21,343 nucleotides of DNA from DASZZZ01 sp036260375 (GCA_036260375.1 DASZZZ010000100.1:1-21343), one strand, 5' to 3'. Positions 6,257 to 14,096 are shown, counted from the stretch's first letter. Notes: generated from the letters alone by a model not told the origin. Made by a program: numbers and translations.

Positions 6257-7122
6257 TCCCAACGCCGCTCGTCGCGCGATCCCATTCCCCGGCCGATCAT
6301 GTGCACGATCATGCCCCCGATCAGCAGGCCGGCGCCCAGCATGAGTAATGGCGCAGAGCGCGTGAAGTGGGTGGAGATCTCCTCGAAGATCGCCGGTGGC
6401 TGGCTCGGATCGCCGACGTCGGTCCCGAGGGACTGGAACATCTTCAACACCGCGGTGATGATCGGGACGCCCCACAACGCCATTCCGACGAGACTGATCA
6501 AGATCCCAGCGACGCGCACCGCGCGCGCCGCCCCTCGCGACCCGGCAACGCCGACGGGATCCGCCCAGTCGTTGTATTGGCGTCGGTTGTCGTACGTCCG
6601 CTGCTCCCACCGCCGGTTGTCGTATCGGCGCTGGTCCCACCGCCGGTTGTCGTATCGGCGCTGATCGATCTCCTGATGGCTGTCGCGGCCGGCCATGCTC
6701 ACGTTGCCGTGCAGGGACCCGGGGACGCTGAACCGCGCGGACACATGCTCGGTCGCAGTCGATCGCGGGGCCGGCCGCGCCTGCGAGAAGGCGAGCGTGC
6801 TCTGGCCCACCGTGACCGTGTCACCGTCCGTCAGCGGGGCCTCCGACACGCGGCGTTCGCCCAGCCACGTGCCGTTGACGGAGTCGCGATCGACGATCCA
6901 CCACGTCTCGCCGCGCAGCTGGAGGTCCGCATGGCACCGTGACACGCTGGCGTCCGCGATCACGACGTCGCACACGGAGTCGCGGCCGATGGTCATGGCG
7001 TCTCGAACCGCCCACGAGGTCGGCCGCTCCGCCTCCAGCAACGTCAACGTCGCTCGCTCGCCCCGCACCGCCGGCAGCTTCGACGTCGACGTGCGTGCGT
7101 CGTGATTCACGTCGTCCACCAC
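6253..7122 (-). CDS. FHA-domain membrane protein with shared motif and RRYDNRRW repeats
   Basis: A 289-residue protein. Residues 42-112 form a forkhead-associated (FHA) domain, which binds phosphothreonine peptides: the G46-R47, S61-R62-x-H64, N83-G84-T85 and DGD(99-101) positions are all present, so binding should be intact. Residues 131-150 (FSVPGSLHGN, then VSMAGRDSHQ) carry the motif shared with the next gene. Residues 155-184 are three 10-residue repeats of RRYDNRRW(D/E)Q type, strongly basic and aromatic. Two hydrophobic segments follow (about 199-228 and 257-278), likely a membrane hairpin with the FHA part in the cytosol. The GTG at 7122 has AGGAG (plus-strand 7129-7133) six bases upstream. 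It is coupled to the small protein gene by GTGA. No kinase gene is adjacent. The architecture is not one I recognise; a sensor or adaptor role is inferred. Confidence 0.88.
   Translation of the reverse strand: MVDDVNHDARTSTSKLPAVRGERATLTLLEAERPTSWAVRDAMTIGRDSVCDVVIADASVSRCHADLQLRGETWWIVDRDSVNGTWLGERRVSEAPLTDGDTVTVGQSTLAFSQARPAPRSTATEHVSARFSVPGSLHGNVSMAGRDSHQEIDQRRYDNRRWDQRRYDNRRWEQRTYDNRRQYNDWADPVGVAGSRGAARAVRVAGILISLVGMALWGVPIITAVLKMFQSLGTDVGDPSQPPAIFEEISTHFTRSAPLLMLGAGLLIGGMIVHMIGRGMGSRDERRWE
6581..6670 (-). repeat. Three tandem 30-bp units encoding the RRYDNRRW repeats
   Basis: Units lie at 6581-6610, 6611-6640 and 6641-6670. The plus-strand core CGCCGGTTGTCGTATCGGCG is identical in the last two units, and the first unit has diverged slightly. 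The repeat is a whole number of codons, so unit gain or loss keeps the reading frame. Confidence 0.93.
6673..6732 (-). repeat. Shared motif copy in the FHA gene
   Basis: This encodes residues 131-150 of the FHA protein, between the FHA domain and the tandem repeat. It is the partner of 6161-6220. Both copies keep the pattern F-x-V-x-G-x-x-x-G-N-hydrophobic-S-M-A-G-R-D-S-H-Q. Confidence 0.85.
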
Positions 7123-7148
7123 GCGCGACTCCTACGCCGTCCGTTCCG

Positions 7149-7183
7149 CCGACAACTGTCTACCTGTGTCGGGGCCCTGTAAA
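7149..7183 (-). promoter_or_regulatory. Candidate FHA-operon promoter with inverted repeat
   Basis: On the minus strand, TTTACA (7183-7178) could be a -35 and TAGACA (7162-7157) a -10, with a 15-base spacer, placing the start about 28 bases before the GTG and its AGGAG. CCGACA (7149-7154) and TGTCGG (7167-7172) form a perfect 6-bp inverted repeat with a 12-base spacer that encloses the -10, as an operator would. This is inferred from position. Confidence 0.3.
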
Positions 7184-7338
7184 GAGGGTAGCGCCATGGC
7201 GTCGGCTGTGAGGGGTGCGGCGAAGCCGACACTCGACGACACCGAGGCGACCGTGTTCGCGGTCCAGCAGCCCACCGCCCCGCCTCTCGACGCGTCTCCC
7301 GCGCTCGCGTGGGCGCACGGGCGCCGCCGCGCGGTTTC

Positions 7339-7390
7339 CACGAGATCTTCACGAGCTCCCATCCGGACCCGGACACCAGTTCTCTAAGCT
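7339..7390 (+). promoter_or_regulatory. Candidate autoregulated, leaderless promoter of the two-component operon
   Basis: TAAGCT (7385-7390) fits the actinobacterial TANNNT -10 and ends seven bases before the response regulator ATG. The ATG has no purine-rich ribosome site, so a leaderless mRNA is likely. CACGAG occurs at 7339-7344 and 7350-7355, an 11-bp period (TTTCCACGAG / TCTTCACGAG). With the ATG as +1, the copies lie near -59 and -48, where an OmpR/PhoB-type activator usually binds as a tandem dimer. The -35 region is weak, as expected for an activated promoter. The rest of the 275-bp gap 7123-7397 holds only the FHA promoter and a doubtful small open frame. Confidence 0.45.
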
Positions 7391-7397
7391 CGCTCCC

Positions 7398-8075
7398 ATG
7401 CAGCCGAAGAGGATCGCCGTGGTCGAGGACGAGCAGACGATCGCCCGTGCCGTCGCGGCCCGTTTGACGACGGAGGGCTACGTCGTGGAGGTCGCCGGCG
7501 ACGGGCCCGGCGGCGTCGAGCTGTGCGCCCGGACGAGGCCGGACCTCGTCGTCCTCGACATCATGCTGCCGGGCTTCGACGGCCTCGAGGTCTGCCGTCG
7601 GATCCAGCGCGACAGGCCCGTGCCGGTGCTCATGCTGACGGCCCGCGACACCGAGATCGACCTCCTCGTCGGGCTCGGCATCGGCGCCGACGACTACATG
7701 ACCAAGCCGTTCAGCATGCGCGAGCTCGTCGCGCGCGTGCAGGCGATCCTGCGGAGGGTCGAACGGGCCGCGTCGCCGGCCGCCGACGTCATCCGCCTCG
7801 GCGACCTCACGGTGGACCCGGCCGCGCGCCGCGTCGCCCGCGCCGGAACCGACATCCACCTCACGCCGATCGAGTTCGAGCTCGTGCACACGATGGCGAC
7901 GCGTCCCGGGACGGTGTTCACGCGCGAGCGCCTGCTCACGGACGTGTGGGGCTACGACGACGCCACCGGAGCGCGCACCGTCGACTCCCACGTCGCGGCG
8001 GTCCGGCGGAAGCTCGGAGCCGATCTCGTCCGGACCGTCCACGGCGTCGGCTACGCGCTGGAGCCGCCGTCGTGA
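7398..8075 (+). CDS. OmpR/PhoB-family response regulator
   Basis: A 225-residue DNA-binding response regulator. The receiver domain (1-120) has the acidic pair E10-D11, phosphoacceptor D54 in LVVLDIMLPG, T81 in LMLTARD and K103 in DDYMTKPFS, so it should be phosphorylatable. The C-terminal winged helix (about 130-222) shows LTPIEFELVHTMATRPGTVFTRERLLTDVWGY, the recognition helix TVDSHVAAVRRKLG and the wing VRTVHGVGYAL. The ATG at 7398 is the first start that matches the family N-terminus (MQPKRIAVVEDE). Its stop overlaps the kinase start as GTGA, so regulator and kinase are translationally coupled. The 11-bp-spaced direct repeat upstream is a good candidate for its own binding site. Target genes are unknown; the coupled DUF4173 gene is the only certain co-transcribed partner. 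Confidence 0.95.
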   Translation: MQPKRIAVVEDEQTIARAVAARLTTEGYVVEVAGDGPGGVELCARTRPDLVVLDIMLPGFDGLEVCRRIQRDRPVPVLMLTARDTEIDLLVGLGIGADDYMTKPFSMRELVARVQAILRRVERAASPAADVIRLGDLTVDPAARRVARAGTDIHLTPIEFELVHTMATRPGTVFTRERLLTDVWGYDDATGARTVDSHVAAVRRKLGADLVRTVHGVGYALEPPS

Positions 8076-9085
8076 GACCGCTGGACCGCGTCACGTCGAT
8101 TCGAGCGAAGCTCGGCGCGGTCATCGTGGCCGCCGTCGTCACGACGATCGTGATCAACGAGCTCGGGGTGCTCGTCGGGATTCCGCTTCCGGTGCGCGGA
8201 GTGGGGGCCGGGCTCGTCGCACTCACCATGGCGCGCGTCCTCGCCCGCGGCATGACGTCGCCGTTGCGCGAGATGGCCTCGGCGGCGCGCGCGATGGCGC
8301 GCGGCGACTACGGCCGGCGCGTGACCGCTACGTCGCGCGATGAGGTGGGCGAGCTGGCACGCGCGTTCAATCGCATGGCCGCCGACCTCGCGGAGGTAGA
8401 CCGCATACGCCGCGACCTCGTCGCGAACGTGTCCCACGACCTGCGCACGCCGATCAGCGCGCTCCAGGCCGTGCTCGAGAACGTCATCGACGAGGTCGAG
8501 CGCGCGGATCCGACGATGCTCCGCGGAATGCTCGAGCAGGTGCGCCGTCTCGGGCGCCTCGTCGAGCAGCTCCTCGACCTGTCGCGGCTGGAGTCGGGGA
8601 CGATTCCACTCGACCGCAAGCGATTCGCCGCGCGGGCGCTTCTCGAGCAGGCGGCGACGGAGTCGGCGATGCACGCTCGCCAGCGGGGCGGGGGCGATGT
8701 CGGCGTCGCGGTCCGCGTCGAGCCGGACGACCTCGAGCTCGACGCCGACCCCGAGCGGATCCATCAGGTCGTCACCAATCTCGTGGACAACGCGCTCCGG
8801 CACTCCCCCGACGGCGGCGTCGTGCTCGTGCGCGCGCGCCGGTCCGGCTCGGGGGCGACGATCGACGTCGTCGACGACGGCCCCGGCATCCCGCGATCCG
8901 ACGCGCGGCGCGTCTTCGAGCGCTTCTACCGCTCCGACGCGGCGCGCTCGTCGGCGCAAGGGCAGAGCGGGCTCGGTCTTGCCATCGCGCGCTGGATCGT
9001 CGACCTACACGGCGGCGACATCCGCGTCGATGCGGACCACGCTCCGGGCTGCCGGATGGTCGTCGACCTCCCCGATCCCGCATGA
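8072..9085 (+). CDS. Sensor histidine kinase without an extracellular sensing domain
   Basis: A 337-residue HAMP-type histidine kinase that should phosphorylate the upstream regulator. Two membrane segments (about 13-30 and 33-53) are joined by only a few residues, so there is almost no external loop. A HAMP domain follows (about 54-112, with MTSPLREMASAARAMARGDY and DEVGELARAFNRMA). The H-box is NVSHDLRTPISAL with H122. The ATPase shows the N-box VVTNLVDNALRHS (N240), G1 DDGPGIP (269-274), the F-box VFERFYRSD and G2 GQSGLGLAIA (297-306). All catalytic boxes are intact. The GTG start overlaps the regulator stop, and the stop overlaps the DUF4173 ATG as ATGA. The sensing input is probably within the membrane or through the coupled membrane protein (inference). 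Confidence 0.95.
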   Translation: MRPLDRVTSIRAKLGAVIVAAVVTTIVINELGVLVGIPLPVRGVGAGLVALTMARVLARGMTSPLREMASAARAMARGDYGRRVTATSRDEVGELARAFNRMAADLAEVDRIRRDLVANVSHDLRTPISALQAVLENVIDEVERADPTMLRGMLEQVRRLGRLVEQLLDLSRLESGTIPLDRKRFAARALLEQAATESAMHARQRGGGDVGVAVRVEPDDLELDADPERIHQVVTNLVDNALRHSPDGGVVLVRARRSGSGATIDVVDDGPGIPRSDARRVFERFYRSDAARSSAQGQSGLGLAIARWIVDLHGGDIRVDADHAPGCRMVVDLPDPA

Positions 9086-10596
9086 GCAGCGAGGACGCGC
9101 CGGGACGACCGCATGCCGGCGTCCGCTTCGCCGCCGCCGCCACCGTCGCCGGGTTGGTCGCGGCCCTGTCGCTGCCCGGGAACCGCGTCGGCCTCAACCT
9201 GCTGCTGACGGCCGTCGCCGTCGCATGCGCGGTGACGCTCGCGCGGCCGCGCGCGCTGTCGCTCGACGCCGTCGTCCTGGCGGCGGCCGCGCTGCTGTTC
9301 GCCGCGGTCCCGGTCGTGCGCGACGCGAGCTGGGTGGTCGCGATCGACGCGTGCTTCGGCGCCGGCCTGGCCCTGCTGGCGGTCACGGGCGCGTCGTCGT
9401 GGGCCGCGATGGCCACGGAGTCGCTGCGCGCGCTCCTGCGGCTGCCCGGCGGCGTGCGCTACGCCGTCGCCCCGCTGTACGGGCACCTGGCGTCGAGGCG
9501 GTGGGAGCGCGCGGGACCGATCGCACGCGGCGGTCTCATCGGCGCCGGGCTGCTGATCGTGTTCGGGACGCTGTTCGTCACGGCCGACCGCGCCTTCGCG
9601 CAGATGGCGCGCGACGCCGTCTCGATGGACGTCGATCTCGCCCTCGTGCCGGCGCGCGTCGTGGTCGCCGTCGTGGCGCTCGCGGCGACCGGCGCGCTGG
9701 CGTCGAGCGGGCCGCGCGTCGATGCCGGCGTGCGCACGCCGGCGCTCGTGCGGCTTCTCGGACGCGACGGGGAGCCGGCCTCCGCGCCGGCGCGGGCTCT
9801 CGGGCGGGCCGAGTGGGTCGTGCCGCTGGTGTTGCTCGACCTGCTCTTCGCCGCGTTCGTCGCGGTCCAGGTCGCGGTGCTCTTCGGGGGCGAGCGACAC
9901 GTCCTCGACACCGCCGGCCTCACGTACGCGCAGTACGCCCGCAGCGGCTTCTTCCAGCTGTGCGCGGTCGGTGCCGGCGCCCTCGCGGTCGTGGCGGGGG
10001 CGGTCCGATGGAGCCGCCGTCGCACGCGCGCGGACCGCGTGTTGGTGCGCGTGCTGCTCGGGGCGCTGCTCGTCCTGACGCTCGTCGTGCTCGTGTCCGC
10101 GCTGAGGCGTCTCACGCTCTACGAGGTCACGTACGGCTACACCCGCCTTCGCATCTCGGTCCACGCGACGATCCTGTGGCTCGGCGGCGTGATCGTGCTC
10201 GTCATGGCCGCGGGCATCCGGCTGCGCGGACGGTGGCTCCCGCGCGCCGTGATCGCGTTCACGGCGGCGGCGCTCATGACGTTCACGGCGATGAGTCCCG
10301 ACGCGGTCATCGCGCGCGCCAACGTCGAGCGCTTCGAGGACACGGGGCGAATCGACGTCGCCTACTTGTCGACGTTGAGCGCCGACGCGACCGCGGCGCT
10401 GAGCGCGCTCCCGGCGGACGTGCGCGCCTGCGTCCTGGCGGACGCCGCGCGACGCCTCGACGACGGCGACTCCTGGGTCTCGTACAACGTCGCGCGGGCG
10501 CGCGCCCGCGCGACGCTCGAGACGGCGAGCCCGGACGAGCGCGCCTGTCCACGCCCGCCGCTCGCCCGACCCCCCTATTCCGCCGGCCGTCGATAG
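9082..10596 (+). CDS. DUF4173 multi-pass membrane protein
   Basis: A 504-residue polytopic membrane protein. Alternating hydrophobic segments give roughly nine or ten helices over residues 15-420, followed by a soluble C-terminal tail (about 415-504) rich in Ala and Arg. The blocks LTYAQYARSGFFQL and LTLYEVTYGYTRLRI are hallmarks of the DUF4173 (older DUF4153-related) family, whose biochemical function is not established. The ATG overlaps the kinase stop as ATGA, so it is made together with the two-component system and may be its signal partner or its regulated output. The stop is TAG at 10594-10596. Antisense open frames across it are arginine-rich and look like codon-bias shadows. Confidence 0.88.
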   Translation: MSSEDAPGRPHAGVRFAAAATVAGLVAALSLPGNRVGLNLLLTAVAVACAVTLARPRALSLDAVVLAAAALLFAAVPVVRDASWVVAIDACFGAGLALLAVTGASSWAAMATESLRALLRLPGGVRYAVAPLYGHLASRRWERAGPIARGGLIGAGLLIVFGTLFVTADRAFAQMARDAVSMDVDLALVPARVVVAVVALAATGALASSGPRVDAGVRTPALVRLLGRDGEPASAPARALGRAEWVVPLVLLDLLFAAFVAVQVAVLFGGERHVLDTAGLTYAQYARSGFFQLCAVGAGALAVVAGAVRWSRRRTRADRVLVRVLLGALLVLTLVVLVSALRRLTLYEVTYGYTRLRISVHATILWLGGVIVLVMAAGIRLRGRWLPRAVIAFTAAALMTFTAMSPDAVIARANVERFEDTGRIDVAYLSTLSADATAALSALPADVRACVLADAARRLDDGDSWVSYNVARARARATLETASPDERACPRPPLARPPYSAGRR

Positions 10597-10614
10597 CGTA
10601 GAAAGTCCGCGGAC
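10594..10614 (+). promoter_or_regulatory. Weak promoter-like element and palindrome before the sulfatase gene
   Basis: TAGCGT (10594-10599) fits TANNNT and overlaps the DUF4173 stop, but no convincing -35 is seen. GTCCGCGGAC (10605-10614) is a perfect 10-bp palindrome. The 55-base gap could equally be a simple spacer in a longer transcript. Confidence 0.2.
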
Positions 10615-10651
10615 GAGGGGACGAGACTCCACGACACCGGGCGGCGGCGAG

Positions 10652-13600
10652 ATGACTGGGCGCGTGCGGCGAGAGGCATTCCTCATCCTCGTATTGGTGA
10701 CGACGTCGTTGACGTGGGCCGGCCCCGCGCGCCCGGCCCCCGTCGCGGAGCCGCCCGTCAACGTGCTCCTCGTCGTCACGGACGACCAGGCGTGGTCGAC
10801 GTTCTCGCGCACGCTGATGCCGTCGGTCCACGAACGGATCGTCGATCGCGGCGTGCTGTTCGAGCGCGCCTACGTCAACACGCCGCTGTGCTGCCCGTCG
10901 CGCGCCCAGATCCTGACCGGCCTGTACGGCCATCACACGGAGGTCGACTCCAACAACCGCGCGCTGACGCGGCCGACGATCGTCGACGCGCTGCACGCGC
11001 GCGGCTATCGAACCGCGATGGCCGGCAAGTACCTCAACGGCATGCCGTGCGACCCGCGTCCGGAGTTCGACGAGTGGCTGTGCTCGAACGCCCACCCCCA
11101 CTCGACGTACACGCTGCAGGACCCGGTGCTCAACGACAACGGCCGGTGGACGGAATTCGAGGGCCTGACGACGGAGATCATGGCGGCGCGGTTGGCGGAG
11201 TTCATCGGGTCGCAGTCCGACCGTCCCTTCTTCGCGCTGTTCAGCCCGCCGAGCCCGCACCTGCCCGCGAACGACGATCGCTACTCCGACCTGCCGGTCG
11301 TCGTCGAGCACGGCGCCGCCTACGACGCGGACGCGGCGGCGTCGGGCAAGCCCGCGTACCTGCACCGCGGTCCGCTGACGGCGTCCGAACGCTTCACGAT
11401 CGACTACGCGCGCCGCACGATGAGCCGCGCGGCGCGCGGCCTCGACGACTCGATCGCGCGCGTGCTCGACGCGCTCGCGGGCCGCGAGGCCGACACGCTC
11501 GTGCTGTTCGTGTCCGACAACGGCTATCTCTACGGCGAGCACCGCGTGACGGGCAAGATGGTGCCGTACGAGGAAGCGGTGCGCGTGCCCATGGCCGTTC
11601 GCTTCCCGCGGCGTCAGGCCGGGGCCGGCGACACGTCGCCGGCCCTCGTCTCGAACGTCGACATCGCGCCCACGATCGCCGCCGCGGCCGGGTTCTACTG
11701 GGGCGGCGACGGAACGTCGCTGCTGCCGCTGGTGGACGGCACCGCCACGACCGTCCGCGACGCCGTCTTGATCGAGCACTGCCGCGGCCCGACGTACCCG
11801 TGCCGTGGCCCCACGCCGCCGGGCGTGCCGGCGTACGCCGGGATCGTCGAGGACCGCTACAAGTACCTCGAGTACCACACCGGCGAGCGCGAGCTCTACG
11901 ACCTGTCGACGGATCCGTCCGAGCTCGACAACGTCGCGGGCGACGCATCCGTCGCCGGCGTCGAGACGGATCTGCGCGCCCGTCTCGGCGCGCTGACGGC
12001 GTCGCCGTCGCCCGACACGACGTTGGTGTCGGCGCCGTCGGGCGCGCTCGACGCGCGCAGCTTCGAGGCCACGTACTTCTCGCAGCGCCGGTCGACGCCG
12101 TTCGAGTGCCGCCTCGATCGCAACGCGCAGGAGGGTTCGTGGTCCCCGTGCGACGGCGGCGCGCGTCTGTTCGGACCGCTGCCGGATGGCGACTACGTGC
12201 TGTCGGTCGCGGCGGTCGACGACGACGGGACCCGCGATGCGTCGCCGGCGCACGCGTCGTTCTCCGTCCACACCAGTGGGCCGCCCGTCGCGATCGCGTC
12301 GCAGCCCCCGGCGAGGTCGCGCGCACGCGTCGCGACGTTCGACTTCGGCGCGGACCAGGGCGTCGCCCGCTTCGAGTGCCGGCTCGCGCGCTGGGGGTCG
12401 AGCGCGGCGTGGACGCCGTGCGCCGCTCCGGTGACCTACGGTCCGCTCGACGACGCGCGCTGGTCGTTCGAGGTCCGCGCCGTGACGTCCGACGGGACCG
12501 TCACGTCGCCTGCGGCGCAGTCCGTCTTCGCGGTGGACAACACCGGGCCGCGCATGGTGTTCGAGACCGCGCCGCGCCCCCATACCCGCGCGACGTCGGC
12601 GGCGTTCACGTTCCATCCCGACGAACCCGCACCCGCTCCGTACGTCTGCACGGTCGACGGAGGTGCGCCGCGTGACTGCAGCGCCGGAACGCTGCGGGTG
12701 ACCGGTCTCTCGGAGGGCGACCACGCGCTCGAGGTGAGCGCGTCCGACGACCTCGGCAACACGAGCACGTCGCGCTACGAATGGACGGTCGACCTCACCG
12801 CCCCCACCGTCGCGGTCACGTCGGGACCCGCGCCGTCGTCGGTCAAGGACTACGCGCGCTTCCGTCTCGTCGCGAGCGAGGGCGGCTCGAACTTCGTCTG
12901 CAGCGTCGACGGAGGAGCGCCCGTCGGCTGCTCCGACGCCGATGCACGCCTCGACGGGCTCGACTCCTCGACCGCCCAGTTCTACGGGCTCGCACCGGGA
13001 CCACACGTCCTGTCCGTGCGGGCGGTCGACCGCGCGGGCAACGTGTCCGCGCCGTCGTCGTACGAGTGGACGACGCGGTCGTGCCCCGCGCTGTGGTGCG
13101 TCGAGCCGATCGGGCACGTGCCGGGCGACGTGCGCGCCGCGTCGGCCCTGCACGCATCGGCCGCATGGGCGGTCGGATCGACGCGCGCTCCGGAGCACCC
13201 CATGACGGCGCGCTGGGACGGCGCGACGTGGGACGTCGCGGTCGACACCGCGACGAACGGGACGCTCGCGGCGGTCCACGCGTCGAGCGCCTCGGACGCG
13301 TGGGCCGTCGGTCACCGGACGCGGCGCGGCGTCGACCGCACTCTCGTTCGGAGATGGGACGGCTCCGCGTGGCTGCGGGTGCGCTCGCCCAACGCCGGCC
13401 GCGACGACAACAGGCTGCTCGCGGTGACGGCGCGCGACTCCGGCGAGGCGTGGGCGGCCGGCGTCGCCGCCACCGCCCGCGACCCGCGGCCCGTGCTCGC
13501 GCGCTGGGACGGCGGCGAGTGGTCGCCCGAGCCGTTGCCCGACGCCGCCGCGCGGGGCCGGCTCACCGGCGTGCACGCGACTCCCGGCACGGTGTGGGCG

Positions 13601-14086
13601 GTCGGCGCGCGTGTCGACGACGGGATCACGCGCCCGCTCGTGTTGCGCCGCGACGGGACGACGTGGGCGGCCGTTCGGACCGACGCCGGGGCCGCCCCCG
13701 GACGCCTCACGGCGATACACGGCGCGCGGCCCGACGACCTGTGGGCCGTCGGCCAGACCAGACGCGACGGCGCGTGGTGGCCGCTCGCGTTGCACTTCGA
13801 CGGCACGACGTGGACGCGCGTCGACACCGCGGCGATCCCGGGGGCCGCGCTGAGCGGCGTCCACGCGCTGGCGGCGACCGACGTGTGGGCGGTCGGCCAC
13901 CGGCAAATCGCCGGCACGCGGGTTCGTTACGCGCTGCGATGGGACGGCGCGCGCTGGTCCGACGCGTCGGGCGCGACGACGAGCGGAGCGCTGCACGGCG
14001 TCGCGGGCGCGCCGTTCCAGCACGAGGTGTGGGCGGTCGGGCGCGCGGAGGCCGGCGAGGCGCTCGTCTCGCGATTGCGGTACTGA
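10652..14086 (+). CDS. Secreted sulfatase fused to Ig-like domains and a WAVG-repeat propeller
   Basis: An 1144-residue exported protein with a signal peptide (about 1-29, hydrophobic AFLILVLVTTSLTWAG). The type I sulfatase domain (about 35-450) has metal ligands D44-D45 and D289-N290, the formylglycine signature C80-C-P-S-R84 AQILTG, and the downstream SDNGYLYGEHRVTGKM with K302. Formylglycine at C80 would need a generating enzyme encoded elsewhere. Residues 455-808 hold about four Ig-like repeats with paired cysteines (FECRLD...C, FECRLA...C, YVCTVDGG...C, FVCSVDGG...C). Residues 825-1144 hold seven WA(V/A)G units, six of them followed by a DG-x-x-W block (ARWDGATW, RRWDGSAW and so on), consistent with a seven-bladed propeller closed by the last half blade. 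The add-ons probably bind envelope or polysaccharide. The sulfate ester substrate is unknown. The ATG has only GGCGGCGAG as a ribosome site. Confidence 0.9.
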   Translation: MTGRVRREAFLILVLVTTSLTWAGPARPAPVAEPPVNVLLVVTDDQAWSTFSRTLMPSVHERIVDRGVLFERAYVNTPLCCPSRAQILTGLYGHHTEVDSNNRALTRPTIVDALHARGYRTAMAGKYLNGMPCDPRPEFDEWLCSNAHPHSTYTLQDPVLNDNGRWTEFEGLTTEIMAARLAEFIGSQSDRPFFALFSPPSPHLPANDDRYSDLPVVVEHGAAYDADAAASGKPAYLHRGPLTASERFTIDYARRTMSRAARGLDDSIARVLDALAGREADTLVLFVSDNGYLYGEHRVTGKMVPYEEAVRVPMAVRFPRRQAGAGDTSPALVSNVDIAPTIAAAAGFYWGGDGTSLLPLVDGTATTVRDAVLIEHCRGPTYPCRGPTPPGVPAYAGIVEDRYKYLEYHTGERELYDLSTDPSELDNVAGDASVAGVETDLRARLGALTASPSPDTTLVSAPSGALDARSFEATYFSQRRSTPFECRLDRNAQEGSWSPCDGGARLFGPLPDGDYVLSVAAVDDDGTRDASPAHASFSVHTSGPPVAIASQPPARSRARVATFDFGADQGVARFECRLARWGSSAAWTPCAAPVTYGPLDDARWSFEVRAVTSDGTVTSPAAQSVFAVDNTGPRMVFETAPRPHTRATSAAFTFHPDEPAPAPYVCTVDGGAPRDCSAGTLRVTGLSEGDHALEVSASDDLGNTSTSRYEWTVDLTAPTVAVTSGPAPSSVKDYARFRLVASEGGSNFVCSVDGGAPVGCSDADARLDGLDSSTAQFYGLAPGPHVLSVRAVDRAGNVSAPSSYEWTTRSCPALWCVEPIGHVPGDVRAASALHASAAWAVGSTRAPEHPMTARWDGATWDVAVDTATNGTLAAVHASSASDAWAVGHRTRRGVDRTLVRRWDGSAWLRVRSPNAGRDDNRLLAVTARDSGEAWAAGVAATARDPRPVLARWDGGEWSPEPLPDAAARGRLTGVHATPGTVWAVGARVDDGITRPLVLRRDGTTWAAVRTDAGAAPGRLTAIHGARPDDLWAVGQTRRDGAWWPLALHFDGTTWTRVDTAAIPGAALSGVHALAATDVWAVGHRQIAGTRVRYALRWDGARWSDASGATTSGALHGVAGAPFQHEVWAVGRAEAGEALVSRLRY

Positions 14087-14096
14087 CGACGGCTGC

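Noticed and set aside
6581..6670. CRISPR-like spacing of the three 30-bp units
   Set aside because: The units are directly adjacent without spacers and lie in frame within a coding region; this is a protein repeat.
7196..7387. A 63-codon open frame with AGAGGG before the ATG, between the FHA and response regulator genes
   Set aside because: It lies across the direct repeats and -10 of the regulator promoter, has no recognisable domain and turns arginine-rich. Possible but not supported enough to list.
8926..10812. A 628-codon minus-strand open frame over the DUF4173 gene
   Set aside because: Translation is Arg/Asp/His-rich without domains, and it crosses a coupled plus-strand operon.
13127..14083. 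Recurring DNA blocks (GTGGGCGGTCGG-like) suggesting a nucleotide repeat array
   Set aside because: They are the WAVG codons of a diverged protein propeller, about 45 residues apart, not a DNA element.
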